DNA from: Pseudocercospora fijiensis CIRAD86
Taxonomy: Eukaryota > Ascomycota > Dothideomycetes > Mycosphaerellales > Mycosphaerellaceae
Reading direction: 5' to 3'
NCBI RefSeq assembly: GCF_000340215.1
Contig: NW_006921534.1
Span: 2,081,248-2,145,247, forward strand
DNA length: 64,000 nucleotides
Made by a program: the position numbers and the translations under genes
The notes under the pieces: model-generated
What the model saw: only the letters and a program-made list of their open reading frames with translations
Databases searched by the model: none
What the model was told of the DNA's origin: nothing
Shown: piece by piece, positions 11,854-22,400 of the stretch
Layout: each line of letters begins with the position of its first letter
Position numbering within the stretch: the stretch's first letter is position 1

Positions 11854-13310
11854 AGGTCTTCTGATCCGTTCTCGACGAGGTTGATGGTTGTATAGATATT
11901 CACACTGCGCTGAACAGAGCCATGCGCTTGATAAAATTTGGTCGTTGAGGCACTATACATCAGCGCGATCCCAGCCTTGCTATGCTGCGCTTTCACTACA
12001 TGAGGATGCCATGATGTGCTGAAGCATGCAACGCCAGCGAGTGAACCATTTTGAGGCCTCAAAACCATGCAGGGCTCCCTTCTGTCATCCACTTCGCTGC
12101 TTGCACTTGGCTTATGTAAAGGTACTTGTGATCCTTGCAAAGGCTATCAATTCCGCTCACGACATTCTACGGCGTCTTGTTCGGGGTTCTGCTTGATTTG
12201 CCAGAGCTTTGGGGTCGACTTCCTGGTTCTCCTTGAAGAGTGTCGCAAACAACTTCCGTCTCTTACTGGTGGCTACCCTGTACCGAGCCTCCGAACTAAC
12301 TCGCACGTGGACATCGAGGAGAACTTCCAAAACTTGCACGCTTACCGGACCATGCGCCTGCTATAGACTCTACTCTGATCGGATGATCTGGGATGCATCT
12401 GTCATCGCTCCTCCGGGTGTGCGGCGTGGGACGAAGATTGATACGAGCCGAATGCTTGAATAGTCTATTGATTGCAATACAGACTCAGCACGCTTTGTCG
12501 AGTGACAGTCTGTTACGGCGCGGTAAGCCATGATCAAAGTATACTTGCTGCCAACTACTCAAGCTTCACATAAGGCCTTCAAGCTCTGCCTTGACGTTCT
12601 TCATCCCGCTGATACTAGAAGCATGTATTCCATCGTTTCAGAAGGTGGCACACCTTTCGGCGCAATGCGGTCTTTGGAACCACCATTGTCAAATCTTGGC
12701 TTCACAAGACGAATAAATTATCAGGCGACTTCTGAGTTGTAGATCACCTGAATATGAAATATTCCACTGCAGATCCCGAATCATCCAAAGCCTCTCATCT
12801 CTATTGATACATGGACAAATCGACTTTGGTGCGGCTGACATAGAATAGCATTTTCTCTTCGCAGGGAAGCCCGGAAGGTTTGAAAACCCAGGTACAGCCA
12901 CTTTAAGCACAACCCAGTGACGATCTCCACGATCTCCTTCTACTGATGATGAAGGCAGATTTCCATGAATTTGGATACCTCTCAGCTGTCAAATAAACAA
13001 CCTCCGGTTTCTTTCCATCGCCTCTGCATCCTGAGTCTTAATGTCATGACAGCTTCCGAGTTACTGCGGTGCTAGCCAGTTTGGTCAACAGGTCCCATTT
13101 CCCGGATCTTGAAGCAGAGAGACGGCGTTGGCAGATTCTCTTCGGTGCTTTCCTGATGTAAATTCCTGGATGGACTCGGTGTGCGGTGGAACCAGGCACG
13201 ATTGGAGACCCTCTTAGTGCCACCATGTCGAAGAAGTGCGACCACACCAAGAGAGGAAGGGACGTGAGCAGCCAGAGAGAACTTGACGGCTAGAGAATTC
13301 TGAGGCAGCA
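11854..13310. other. Intergenic, no gene recognised
   Basis: About 1.46 kb of normal-composition DNA between the palmitoyltransferase and the secreted-protein gene. Open stretches on both strands are short, overlap each other and show no family motif or intron signals that would join them. The right end carries the promoter of the next gene. Confidence 0.6.
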
Positions 13311-13316
13311 TATAAG
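13311..13316 (+). promoter_or_regulatory. Probable TATA box of the secreted-protein gene
   Basis: TATAAG in the context GCAGCATATAAGGTGCC lies about 106 bases before the ATG at 13417, followed by an A/C-rich leader with two ACTTGCA repeats. Spacing and context fit a fungal TATA promoter. It shows that the broken gene downstream kept a normal promoter. Confidence 0.55.
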
Positions 13317-13575
13317 GTGCCTTTGAGACGGTCAATAACAAGATCATCAGCAACTTGCAACTTGCAACAAGACCAGAAGGACCAGCGGATTCGTCGACAG
13401 ACTCTCTTTCAACACCATGCATTCCTTTGCTGTTATGGCCTTCTTGGCCCTCTGTGCTACGCAATGCCTTGCTACACCAGTAGTTGAGGTACGTTGTCAG
13501 CCCGCCTAAGTCTCACATGCTTATCTTTCATAAAGCGCTCCGTCATTAGACCACCAAAGGGAATGAAGGTATTCC

Positions 13576-13687
13576 ACTTGAAGTGTGTGTTCGATGGTTG
13601 ATTGAGTGTCTACGGAAGAAGCGAGAAGTCGCTAAATAGGGTGCCGCGTGTGTATACGGACCTAGGCATATGCCTCAGGATTCAACT
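13576..13687 (-). repeat. Terminal repeat, left copy
   Basis: Direct repeat of 15068-15179. The core runs from TGAAGTGTGTG (13579) to GGATTCA (13684), the TG...CA ends expected of an LTR. It differs from the right copy at about six positions, all C/T or G/A transitions, which fits RIP rather than ordinary drift. Confidence 0.85.
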
Positions 13688-13740
13688 TACCCCCTCGTGT
13701 ATATGCAAGGCACGTTGGTAAATATAAAGTCGCTCAAATC

Positions 13741-13990
13741 AAACAAAGAGGTATCAGTCAATAGCCTAGGCTTCTTGCCCTTACAATAGCTATTTAGTTA
13801 GTTAATAGCCTAGGCTTCTTGCCCTTATAATAGCTATTTAGTTTAGTTAGCAACCTAGGTATTATACCCTTTATTAGTTGTTCAGTCAATTTAGTTAGCA
13901 ACCTAGGCATTATGCCTTTTATTAGTTGTTTAGTTAATTTAGTAACCTAGGCATCTTACCCTTATAATAGTTGTTTAGTTTAGTTAGTTA
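13741..13990. repeat. Internal tandem array with CCTAGG core
   Basis: About five degenerate units of roughly 45-57 bp, each holding (A)GCCTAGGC or AACCTAGG followed by a TTRCCCTTATAATAGYTRTTTAGTT-like tail (split motif). It sits in the 3' part of the minus-strand Copia-type element. Confidence 0.7.
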
Positions 13991-14169
13991 GCCGCCGCAC
14001 CCCCTACTTCTAGTAGGTTAGTATTAATTGCGGTTAAGTTAGTAGCTACGATACCCCCTGCTTCTTGTAGGTAGGTGCTTAAAGCAGCCGTTTAGTCGTT
14101 TAGGTTTAGTCGGTTAGGTTTAGTCGGTTTAGAAGGCCTAGTTCTTACTAGTTGCTAGCTCTAAACTAG

Positions 14170-15040
14170 GTCGAGGGTTATTCTCTAGTATAGTAATAGC
14201 TAAATTAGCGGCTTGTTAGTTAAGATTCTTATACTAGTTAGGCGCTAGTTTAGGGTTCTTCTTAAAGCAGGTTAGACTATGCTTCTTCTTATAGTAGTTA
14301 TAGTACTACTTGTCGGTATTCTTGTTGTCGTCCTTCTTAGCTATATTAGCCTAGATTATTAGGTCTAAAGCAAGCTATCTACGGCAATCGTCGCGTAGAT
14401 TAGTATAGGCCTTATCGAATGTTATATCCTTTAAATTAACAGTCTAGTAGTTAGTAAGTGTATCGTAATAGGGGCTAACTGTTATTAGTAGAATAAGCAG
14501 GTTACGCTTATTAGCAGTTAGCTTAGTATTAAATAACTTAATGCGGTCGCTAAGTGTCCGGATCTTTGCAATATAGACCTTAATATCCTTGCCGTCGTAC
14601 TTTAGCTTAAAGAGCTCTTTCTATAATAAGAAGTACTTAGTTTCTGTATCTAGCTAGTATATAGCCTTAATCTTAGCTATTAGCTTATAGCTATTATTAA
14701 AGTTATCTATAGATAAGCGGCTCTTAATCGAGTCGCTTAATATAAGGGTAATTAGGTCTGCCGTATCCGCTACTTTGTCGTCGTAGTCGTCTAGGCCTTC
14801 TTTTAATATAGTAGCTCTATTAGTTGTCGTATATCTTAGTAGCTTAGAGCGGCGTAGAAGAGCTTTAATATCGACGCTCTAGAGGGGATAGTTAGTAGGT
14901 GTTAGTTTGCGAATGCCGCTAGTCGCGATAGTCGCGGTCGAGTCGGAAATAGCTATCTTAGCTATTTAGTTATCGGTTTTAGTTAGGTCTTGTTCGTACC
15001 CCCTGCTTTGCGTAGGAGGGTGTTTAGTCTTAATTAGGTC
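14170..15040 (-). pseudogene. Copia-type gag relic
   Basis: Minus-strand frame with few stops, nearly all TAG/TAA. It starts just inside the right LTR and reads through a region resembling the Copia gag (UBN2) domain, about 14870 down to 14400, then a candidate zinc knuckle near 14267-14310, where a retained His and Cys are followed by KKNPKLAP, a typical Copia gag sequence after the knuckle. Two knuckle cysteines read as Tyr, as expected from TGC to TAC changes. After it come three related PTxSRGY-type repeats. No pol follows. Confidence 0.65.
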
Positions 15041-15067
15041 TGCGGTAGCAGTCGAGGGCTTATAACT

Positions 15068-15179
15068 ACTTGAAGTGTGTGTTCGATAGTTGATTGAGTA
15101 TCTGCGGAAGAAGCGAGAAGTCGCTAAATAGGGTGCCGCGTGTGTGCACGGACCTAGGCACATGCCTCAGGATTCAACT
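15068..15179 (-). repeat. Terminal repeat, right copy
   Basis: Direct repeat of 13576-13687 with TG...CA core from 15071 to 15176. It abuts the second copy of the target duplication. For the minus-strand element this is the 5' LTR. Confidence 0.85.
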
Positions 15180-15834
15180 ATTCCAAGACTCGGAACCGAT
15201 CAAGCGTAGCCCAGTAGTTGTCGAGACCGAATTCACAGGCGATGCTGCTACGGATGCCAAAGTCGCAGACGAGGTGAAGAAGATTGGGCCTGCTCTCGAA
15301 GCCGAGAGCAACCAGTTTGCTCCAATGATCAAAGCCGAGCAGAAGGCTTCTGCCAAACTGATGGATGACCTCGAGGCCACCATGGCCCCTCTCAAGGTAC
15401 CTATAGCTAGTACCTATACTGTAGGCGGTACCTTGAAATTTTTCACCAATCGCTCTCTAGGAGATGGCGAACATGATGAAGGTAGAAGCCGATACAGTTG
15501 CCGATGCTGAGGATACCGCAAAGGAGGCCACCACCGACGCCTCCACTGCAAAGCTCACCCGTCGCCAAGCTCGCGCCCTTGCTCTCGCCGCACGCGATGC
15601 AGAAGCAGGCGCATTCATTGGCCCTGTTACCGAGCCCATCAGCATAGTCCGCAAGCGCGATCTTGAGACTGGTCGGTAATGTCCAATAAATTCTCCCAGG
15701 TTTTCCGTTAGGTGTGTTGACCACTTGCAGAAGGGTTGGAGAAGCGAGGACAACTGACGGGCACTGATATCAAGAAAATTTACAACGCCGGGAAAACCCT
15801 CGTTGGTTGGATCGGCGACAAGCTACATGGATAG

Positions 15835-16181
15835 AGACTAGATTTCATTCGATTTTGGGAAGAATAGACGGAGTATCTGAGGAGCAAATTGAGAATACAC
15901 TCGTTGCCACGTGCATTCTCATACAGTAGAACAGCCTGAGCGTCTTGAATGTCGCTTCCTTCACCGTCGCTTCCTTTATCGTGAAACGGAAGGAGGGGGA
16001 AGAGGATTGTAGAATACATACTGTATCATACTAGTGCATACTGTGGGACTGGCCCGCGGCTCGAAAACCCCGTAGAATACCCGTCCCGTGGTGTTGCCGC
16101 GGCTCAAAAGCTCATGCGAGCCCACGTCCGCGTTGGCTGACTGCTGTAGCATCACGACCGCTATTGTTCCTTAGTTCTATC
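15835..16181. other. Intergenic and promoter region of the F-box gene
   Basis: 347 bases between the stop of the broken secreted-protein gene and the F-box start codon. It includes CATACTGTATCATACTAGTGCATACTGT near 16015-16042 (short CATACTGT-type repeats) and a CCGCGG-containing stretch repeated at 16053 and 16098. No gene seen. Confidence 0.5.
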
Positions 16182-18275
16182 ATGAACGCTTCCGAGACGA
16201 AGCGTCGTACAACACTGACTGACCTGCCACCTGAGCTCTGGGACCATATCGGACACTATCTTCAAACCGCATCGTCCGTTGCATCCCTAGCGCGCTGCAA
16301 CAAGAGCTTGCACGCATTCGTCGCCAAAGACGCCTGGAAATCGTTCGCACGCAATCGTTTCCCTTCGATATGCCCGCTTGAGTCGCCTTCGTTCAGGGAC
16401 ACAGCGCGTTCCTTGAGTACACTATCCAAGGCATGGGACAAACGTGCATTTGTCGCCCGATACGTGGAGCCCCGAGGCAGTATCACAGCCTTCCCGGGAC
16501 GCAAGCATAGCGACAGCTGGAGGCGGCCCAGAGGCCAGACAATAGGCTTTACACCTCAGCTCGATGTCTACGAAGAGATTGGGCCAAGGTGGCAAGACCG
16601 TCAAGAGACGCTGGCGTTTAGTGCTGGTGCAGAGATCTGTGTGCGGCATACAAATCGCGCACATGGCAGAGATGATGTGAGTCTAGAAATGGATGGAGCA
16701 TCGTAGACATGCTCCCGCAATACAACCTTGAGTGATCAACCTTCTAGCACTTTGGTCGGCCGTGCGATTCTGTCGTGTCTGCAAAAAACGGCACCTTGGA
16801 CGCGTCGGAACACCTGCCATATGGCGGAATTGTGCACTGGTGCACATCAAACTTCAATCCTGCGCTGGAGACGCTGCACTTGATTTGAAACGAAACAGCG
16901 GAATATGATTTCAATGTGAGAAACTTATGCTGACCGCAGACAGGTAAGATGGACTACATACAGGCCACTCTCTGCCAACGAAGGACGTGACGACGTTACT
17001 GCACTTCACCTACTAAGGCCAGACCAAAATGATGACGACGGCAAGCAGAAGCTCATCAGTGGCACTGCGAATGGTGATCTGCAATTGGTGAGTCTACCAG
17101 ATCCCGACGACGAATACGACCAGGATGTCCGTATGACATACTTCGCCACTCAGGGACTAGCAGTACGTTCTAGTAGCCTTCTACCGAGAGAGGGCCAACA
17201 AGATCTGCTGGCAGCAAATCTAGGTGATTCTAGCATCGTTCTCTACGGAGTTGATCCCGAAAAGCCCAAAATCTGCCCGTCGACTCAGCTGGATATAAAG
17301 CCTGGTCTCCGTCCAGATGGGCATCCTTCGCCGAACCACAGAGCTTGGGCCACGACGTTCCTTTCACCGTCCTCCCTGGCTGTTGGGGCCGGACCATCTG
17401 ACGAGCCCATTCACATCTATTCCATCACTGAGGCAGGACTTTCGCGAGAGGCTTCGCGAAAGCTTGGTTTGAGAAGTGACTTAAGCAGGGTCGATGAGAC
17501 AAAGAAGCCTTACTCGTCCGTCTACTCGATTGTGCCACTTCCTTCGAGCAATGGGTCGGCGGGCGACGGCACTGTCTTCCTTTCTGGCGCCTATGATGGC
17601 ATTGTTCGACTACACGATCTGAGATCAAATCGCGAGGTTGAGCAAGTCTACGTCGATATTGCGGATGACAGTGCCATCTACAGTATCTTGCCTCAAGGAC
17701 GCGAGCGTCTAGTCGCAGGTACAAGCCGACACAACTTGCTCAAGGTATTCGATTTGCGCCTGGGCGCCAAGTGCTACAGCCATCTTGACGCTGCAAATCA
17801 ATCGTCAGCCAAAGAGGCGCCTATGGATCCCTCTAGTGACTACAACATCTTCCTTCAACCCAACAGTTCTCAAGCTGGGTTTACTTCACGTGGCAATGGC
17901 TGGACACGCAATCGATCGATCGAGAGCAGTATTTACAATCTCGCCTCTTCCTCGCCACCTTCGCCCTATATCTATGCAGGCGTTGAGAATGCGGTTATGT
18001 CTATCGCCCTCACGGAGATCCTTGATACTCATCCCGATCCGGTATTCTTTGGTGCATGGACAGCTGCGGACAAGAAGAATGGGATGGTGACACCTATGAC
18101 GTTCGAGAGTCAAGACGTCGTAGGGCTGGCGATGTACGATCAAGTTGCAAATATGAAGCTGTGCGTGCAACGCAGTCCTTCAGAGACATGGCGTGCTTGT
18201 CAGCCGAAAAGTGGACACAGGGTACCGACCTTGATAGATGAGCGATGGAAGGGTGCCAGTGAATTCGGGCCCTAA
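16182..18275 (+). CDS. F-box / WD40-repeat protein
   Basis: Two exons, 16182-16676 and 16944-18275, give 608 residues. The N-terminal F-box (about residues 14-55) reads LTDLPPELWDHIGHYLQ and recruits Skp1 in SCF ubiquitin ligases. It is followed by a conserved fungal linker ending FPGRKHSDSWRRPRGQTIGF. The C-terminal half holds degenerate WD40 repeats (for example LISGTANGDL, FLSGAYDGIVRLHDLRSN), the probable substrate-binding propeller. The intron is 267 bp, long for this genome, with donor GTGAGT at 16677, branch site GCTGAC and acceptor ending at 16943; this junction restores a WTTYRPLSANEGRDD segment and keeps phase 0. The start is the first ATG; the frame upstream opens only with non-ATG codons. 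The substrate is unknown. Confidence 0.82.
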
Positions 18276-18327
18276 TCACCAGATTGTATGCCAGAGACAC
18301 TAGCATACATTCAATTCTGCTCTGTAG

Positions 18328-18540
18328 CGACACTCCTCGGCCGGAAGGCTTTCTCTGCTACTTCAGCTGCCACGCGAGCTCCGTGACCGCATCTACTACT
18401 TTGTGGCTGCCGAGTTCTTGGAAGGATGGCCATCTGGACGGTCGCAACATTTTCGAGAACGGACTTTATCTGGGCGTCGGCCACCGTACCCAGTGTTTCA
18501 TGAATTTGAAGTGGTCAATAAGCAGACTCGAACGGAATAA
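18328..18540 (+). pseudogene. Fragment of the fungal LPxELRDxIY (F-box-like) family
   Basis: An open stretch without a start codon encodes LLLQLPRELRDRIYYFV, the opening of a large family of fungal proteins with an F-box-like N-terminus, then about 45 further residues that keep a plausible family pattern (PPYPVFHEFEVVNKQTR) to a stop at 18538. An in-frame TAG lies just upstream at 18325. Either a truncated duplicate or the surviving exon of a decayed gene. Confidence 0.5.
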
Positions 18541-18892
18541 GACTCGCCGTCAGTGCAAGTGGCCATGTAGGAAACCATCTTCAAAATCGTCAAGTCTATG
18601 AGCAGTGGTAAAGAGTGAGACTAGTATCCAGAACGGGTCGGTCGAGACTCAACTGGCGAAGGGCATAGAGATGTAGACATACAAACCATATTATACATAA
18701 AACCAGTGGACTAAGGTAGTCACTGCGGCTCCCTGAATAGCTATAGTGGTCGATACCTCTTGGCAGGAGGCGTATAAAGTCCCATACCAGCGTCCGAGCG
18801 CCTGACCCACTGTAAGCCAGGGCCGTAGACCTTGCAGAGCGGCGGTCGGTGTAGATTGTATGCGCTTCCGCTCCGGCGCGTCTACGCGCCGG
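18541..18892. other. Intergenic, edge of a repeat block
   Basis: No gene. Near the right end, CCGGCGCG (18873-18880) and CGCGCCGG (18885-18892) form a perfect 8-bp stem with a TCTA loop. RIP-type composition begins directly after it, so the hairpin could mark the left edge of the inserted DNA. Confidence 0.45.
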
Positions 18893-19399
18893 TCTTTGTT
18901 TGGGTTATTGTTTTCTACCTCGCTATCGTACCTTACTATCGCTGTTTTAACTATTCTACTATTGTTTCTATCTCTTCTATTATTTAAATTATACCTTTAA
19001 TCTCTTCTAATACTATATTAATTGCTAACTACCTCGGAGGAGGTAGGGATAGTATACTAGCGTCGCAGGTATAAGGTAACTTCGCGCTAGGTATAAGATT
19101 ACGACGAGAGTAGAGCGCGGTCGGAATACCAACTTTTTATTAAAAAAGGAAAAAAGGGACGATTCAGTTAATTCTAGTAATAAAAACGCGTTAGTTTCCT
19201 TAGACTATCGCCGCCCTCGAAAGTCTCGAGTTCTAGTAAAGCTAGACTCGTACTACGCGTCCTTACTATATATCGATAACCTTTATAAGTAGCGCGAATA
19301 AGCTATTCTATACGGCTTCGACGACTCGTTTAAGGTACTAGCGAAGCAATAGTACGCGTTATTGCTATATATTAATAATATATAGACGAAGAATAAGGA

Positions 19400-21052
19400 C
19401 TATATTAAGAAGAGTAGGTTAGAAACGACGCGTTATATTTGCTACTTTCGTAAACAACCGTACTAGAAGTCGGATAGGACCAAAGGACACAGCACGCGGC
19501 GCTTTAATAAGAAGATTAAACGCGCGTAAGGTTATCCTATAACTATAAAGATATACACTATATATAGTAAAGAATATAAGGAGTCTAGTAAGCCGGAGAT
19601 TGTCGTATATCGAGTTTAGCGGACAAGCCGCGAGAATTACTCGAATTGCTGCTAGCTCGACAACTTTAACCTCTTCCGCCGGTATAGTACTTTATTAACT
19701 ACTACAAGGTACGAGGTATACTATAGATATAAGCCGAGTACGGTATAGAAGATACTAAAGGCTTAGTACGACCTAGTAGCGAACGCGCTATTTAAGGCCG
19801 CCGGCGGCAATTTTATAATAAAATACGACGTACTAAATTCTAGTCGCGCCTTCCGGAAGGTATATAAGGATAGAAGGCTCGGCGGCGCGTCGCTAGTATA
19901 GTAAACATAGAAAGAAGATATATTCGAGTAGTATTAATAAGGTTAGTTAATCTTATTATTATTATTAAAGTTAGACGTAAAGTCGATAGAATAGCTATAC
20001 GGACCGTCGCATCCGCGTATCCGGACTCCGATTAACTAATAGATTAACGTATAACCCCGCTTAGCTTATTTAGTCCCTCGAGGAAGCTATTAGACTCGAT
20101 TGCTAGCGAATTCTCGATATAAAAGCTAGAATTTTAAAGATTCTCGAAATCTTTAAAGTTCTTCGCTTAAAGCGGTAGCGCCGTAGAGCCTTAGCTTCGA
20201 GCTAATAAGATAATTTAGGAGCTACGGTATAAGCTCGGTCCGGCTTCTAGCGCGCCTTAGCAAGCCCGAACCCTAAATCTTAGGATTCTTATTTGTTTTA
20301 ATTCTAGTTTTTTATTATAATAACTGCTAATACATTATTATAGAAGGGCTATTTTGCGAGAATATAGAGGCTATACGCTAAATTAATAAAGAGACTACCT
20401 ACGGCGTCGTATATACTAGTAAAACTAGTATAGAACTACTAAAAGCCTATCGTATAATTGCGTTTATAGACGCGACGTATAAGACTAATTACCTTAGTTA
20501 GTTCCTTTATACTATTATAGTAAAGGACAAATATAGCATTTCTCGTATAGCGGTATATATACTTTTACCTACTAACGACGGCGATATTATAGCGGAGTTT
20601 TTACGTACTATAAGTAGGTAGATAGGCGGTATTTAGGTACCTAAATTCCTCCTTATAGACGACTCGGCGGCCGAGCAACGCGCTGTTTATATAGCATTTC
20701 CGACGACAATATACCTTCTATACTATATCTACGTTTAGCGCACTATCGATAGACGCTTTAGCGCGAAAATCTACTAAGAGACATATAAATACCTTCGCGC
20801 CGCCGTTGTTTATCGCTACTTACTCGAAGGCGCGAAAGAGTCGCTCTAAGCTGCTATCGATAACCTCCCTCGAAATAGCGATTACGAGTTAAACTATATC
20901 TATTTAGTATAAAACTTCGATAGCGATATTCGCCTATAGGTAAACTACTATCGCGTTTGTAACGTGCCTACTATCGTTAGATAATATAAGGATACTAATA
21001 TAAATAAGAGCTTTTACGCGTATTTTAAAATAGATAGTAATAAGTCGCTAAT
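19400..21052 (+). pseudogene. MULE-type transposase relic (left part)
   Basis: From about 19750 the plus strand reads through a segment (ALFKAAGGNFIIKYDVLNSSRAF) typical of the region before the MULE domain in fungal elements (given here in part: AAGGNFIIKYDV, then NSSRAF). The MULE domain follows at about 20440-20780, with DATYKTNYL, LLPTNDGDIIAEFLRTIS and LIDDSAAEQRAV, which holds the second catalytic Asp. All breaks are TAG/TAA or small frameshifts. The frame is cut by the Gypsy insertion at 21057. Confidence 0.7.
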
Positions 21053-21057
21053 AGTAG

Positions 21058-21403
21058 TGTTACGGATCTAATTAGTTAGAGTCCTTACATAATCTTAGAG
21101 CGACGCTAAGACTAGTAGGCTAAGCTGTCGCTCTATCTTACTAGGAGCGATAGGAGCGGTCGAGAGCGACAGCGTCGCTTACGTCGCTTACGACTATAGA
21201 CAAGATGTCTCCTTTGTATTTAGGAACGCCGGAATACCCTTATAGCTCGAGGCGTTCAACTTATATTACCTACTTACTAATTAGAATTACCTTTGTACTA
21301 ATTATTCTGTCTCTGCCTCCCGCTTGTATTAGCCTCTCTAAAGAAGCCTCGGCTTATACGTAATAAGAAGTCACCTAACGATCTGTCGCGAGTAACTATA
21401 ATA
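21058..21403 (+). repeat. 5' LTR of the chromovirus
   Basis: 346 bp, same length as the 3' copy. Its last bases read ACTATAATA where the 3' LTR has ACCGTAACA, i.e. only C-to-T and G-to-A changes. Contains the dyad-like GAGCGACAGCGTCGC region also present in the 3' LTR. Confidence 0.92.
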
Positions 21404-21539
21404 CTTTAAACGCCCTTAGGATAAGTGCCTTATTACAAGTCGGAAGGGGAACTCCCGCCCCTAGCGAGATAGGTAGTACTCGACGTACTACCTCTAGTGC
21501 TAGCAATATACTCGGAACCTATACCGGAAACGATTCTCT

Positions 21540-22400
21540 TAAGATCGGAAAGCTAGACTTTTATTACGGCGACCGAGACAAGTTCGATACCTAGGTTAGC
21601 TAGATGGATATATATTTTATATTTAACTAGGTTTAAGATAACTTAAAGCTAGTCTTCGCAACGACGTTTATACGAGGTAGGGCTTAGCATTAGGTTAAAC
21701 CGTTTCTTAGGACCTATCTAGATAGTAACGGGACCGACAATTCGGATAGAATCTTCGCAAGCTACGAAAATCTCAAGCGTACGATAAAGAAGGTCTTTAG
21801 ATCTTCTAACGAAGTTGCTACCGTAGTTAGGGTTATCTAACATTTAACTTAGAAGGGGTTATATACCGATTACGCCGCTAAATTTCAGGAATACGCCTAA
21901 CTTACGGATTAGGACGATGAAGCTCTTATAACAATATACCGGCGAGGTCTTAAGGATAACGTTAAAGACGAGCTTATACGCGACGGTAGAAAAATGGATA
22001 ATATAGGAACATTAGTTAAGGTTACGATCGATCTCGACGATAGGCTCTACGAACGAGCTTTAGAACGACGTTACGATTCTAAAACTTCTAGAAAAGCTAG
22101 TTATACTCCTAGATACGATAATAGACGAAACTATAGTACCTACGATAAACTAAAGGGGAACAACTACTACGGTGCGTAACTAATAGAGCTAGACGCTACC
22201 TAGAAGGGTCGAGCAATTAAAGGAAGAAAAGGCAAGAGTTCGCCTAAGAAAGCAGGAAGATTAACTTACTATACGTATAGCAAGGAAGGCTATATAGTAC
22301 GGAACTGCCGCGGTAAGAATATAGTGCAACGCGAACAGTTTAATATAATATAACGAAAGGACTCGGGCAGAGAAGGCTACCGAATAGTAGTAGAGCTATA
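21540..22400 (+). pseudogene. Gypsy gag relic with CCHC zinc knuckle
   Basis: A plus-strand frame that includes an uninterrupted piece at 21994-22179 (charged, ERALERRYDSK-like). In the same frame, at 22264-22315, lies a C-x2-C-x4-H-x4-C knuckle in which only the last Cys and the spacing survive: Cys and His codons read as Tyr through G-to-A and C-to-T changes. The start of gag cannot be fixed. Confidence 0.7.

Larger units (their letters stand above)
13577..15178 (-). mobile_element. Non-autonomous Copia-type LTR element carrying only gag
   Basis: A 1.6-kb insertion bounded by direct terminal repeats of about 106-111 bp and flanked by the direct duplication TATTCCA (13570-13576 and 15179-15185). 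Retrotransposon duplications are usually 5 bp, so two of the seven bases may be chance. The inside holds a Copia-like gag relic on the minus strand and no sign of protease, integrase or reverse transcriptase. The internal DNA is clearly RIP-mutated while the host gene on both sides is not. Such gag-only elements rely on a full relative for movement. Confidence 0.75.
13417..15834 (+). pseudogene. Small secreted-protein gene interrupted by a Copia-type element
   Basis: Exon 1 (13417-13488) encodes a 24-residue start with a typical signal peptide: Met, a hydrophobic core, then a small-residue cleavage region ending about CLATP. A GTACGT donor follows, with an acceptor at 13535. Exon 2 begins at 13536 and runs in frame up to the insertion point at 13576; the same frame resumes at 15186 after the second copy of the target duplication TATTCCA (15179-15185). 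It continues to 15396, with intron 15397-15460 (GTACCT..TAG), exon 15461-15671, a probable intron 15672-15730 and a last exon to the stop at 15834. Without the insert the product would be about 200 residues, Ala/Glu/Lys-rich and with no domain I recognise; it could be an effector-like or surface protein. The reading frame on both sides is not RIP-damaged, so the disruption looks recent. The last intron's donor (GTCGGT) is the least certain junction. Confidence 0.75.

Noticed and set aside
16899..16915. 17-base microexon in the F-box gene joining exon 1 to the WD40 exon
   Set aside because: It would need a 24-bp second intron, too short for splicing. A single intron 16677-16943 gives the right phase and family pattern.
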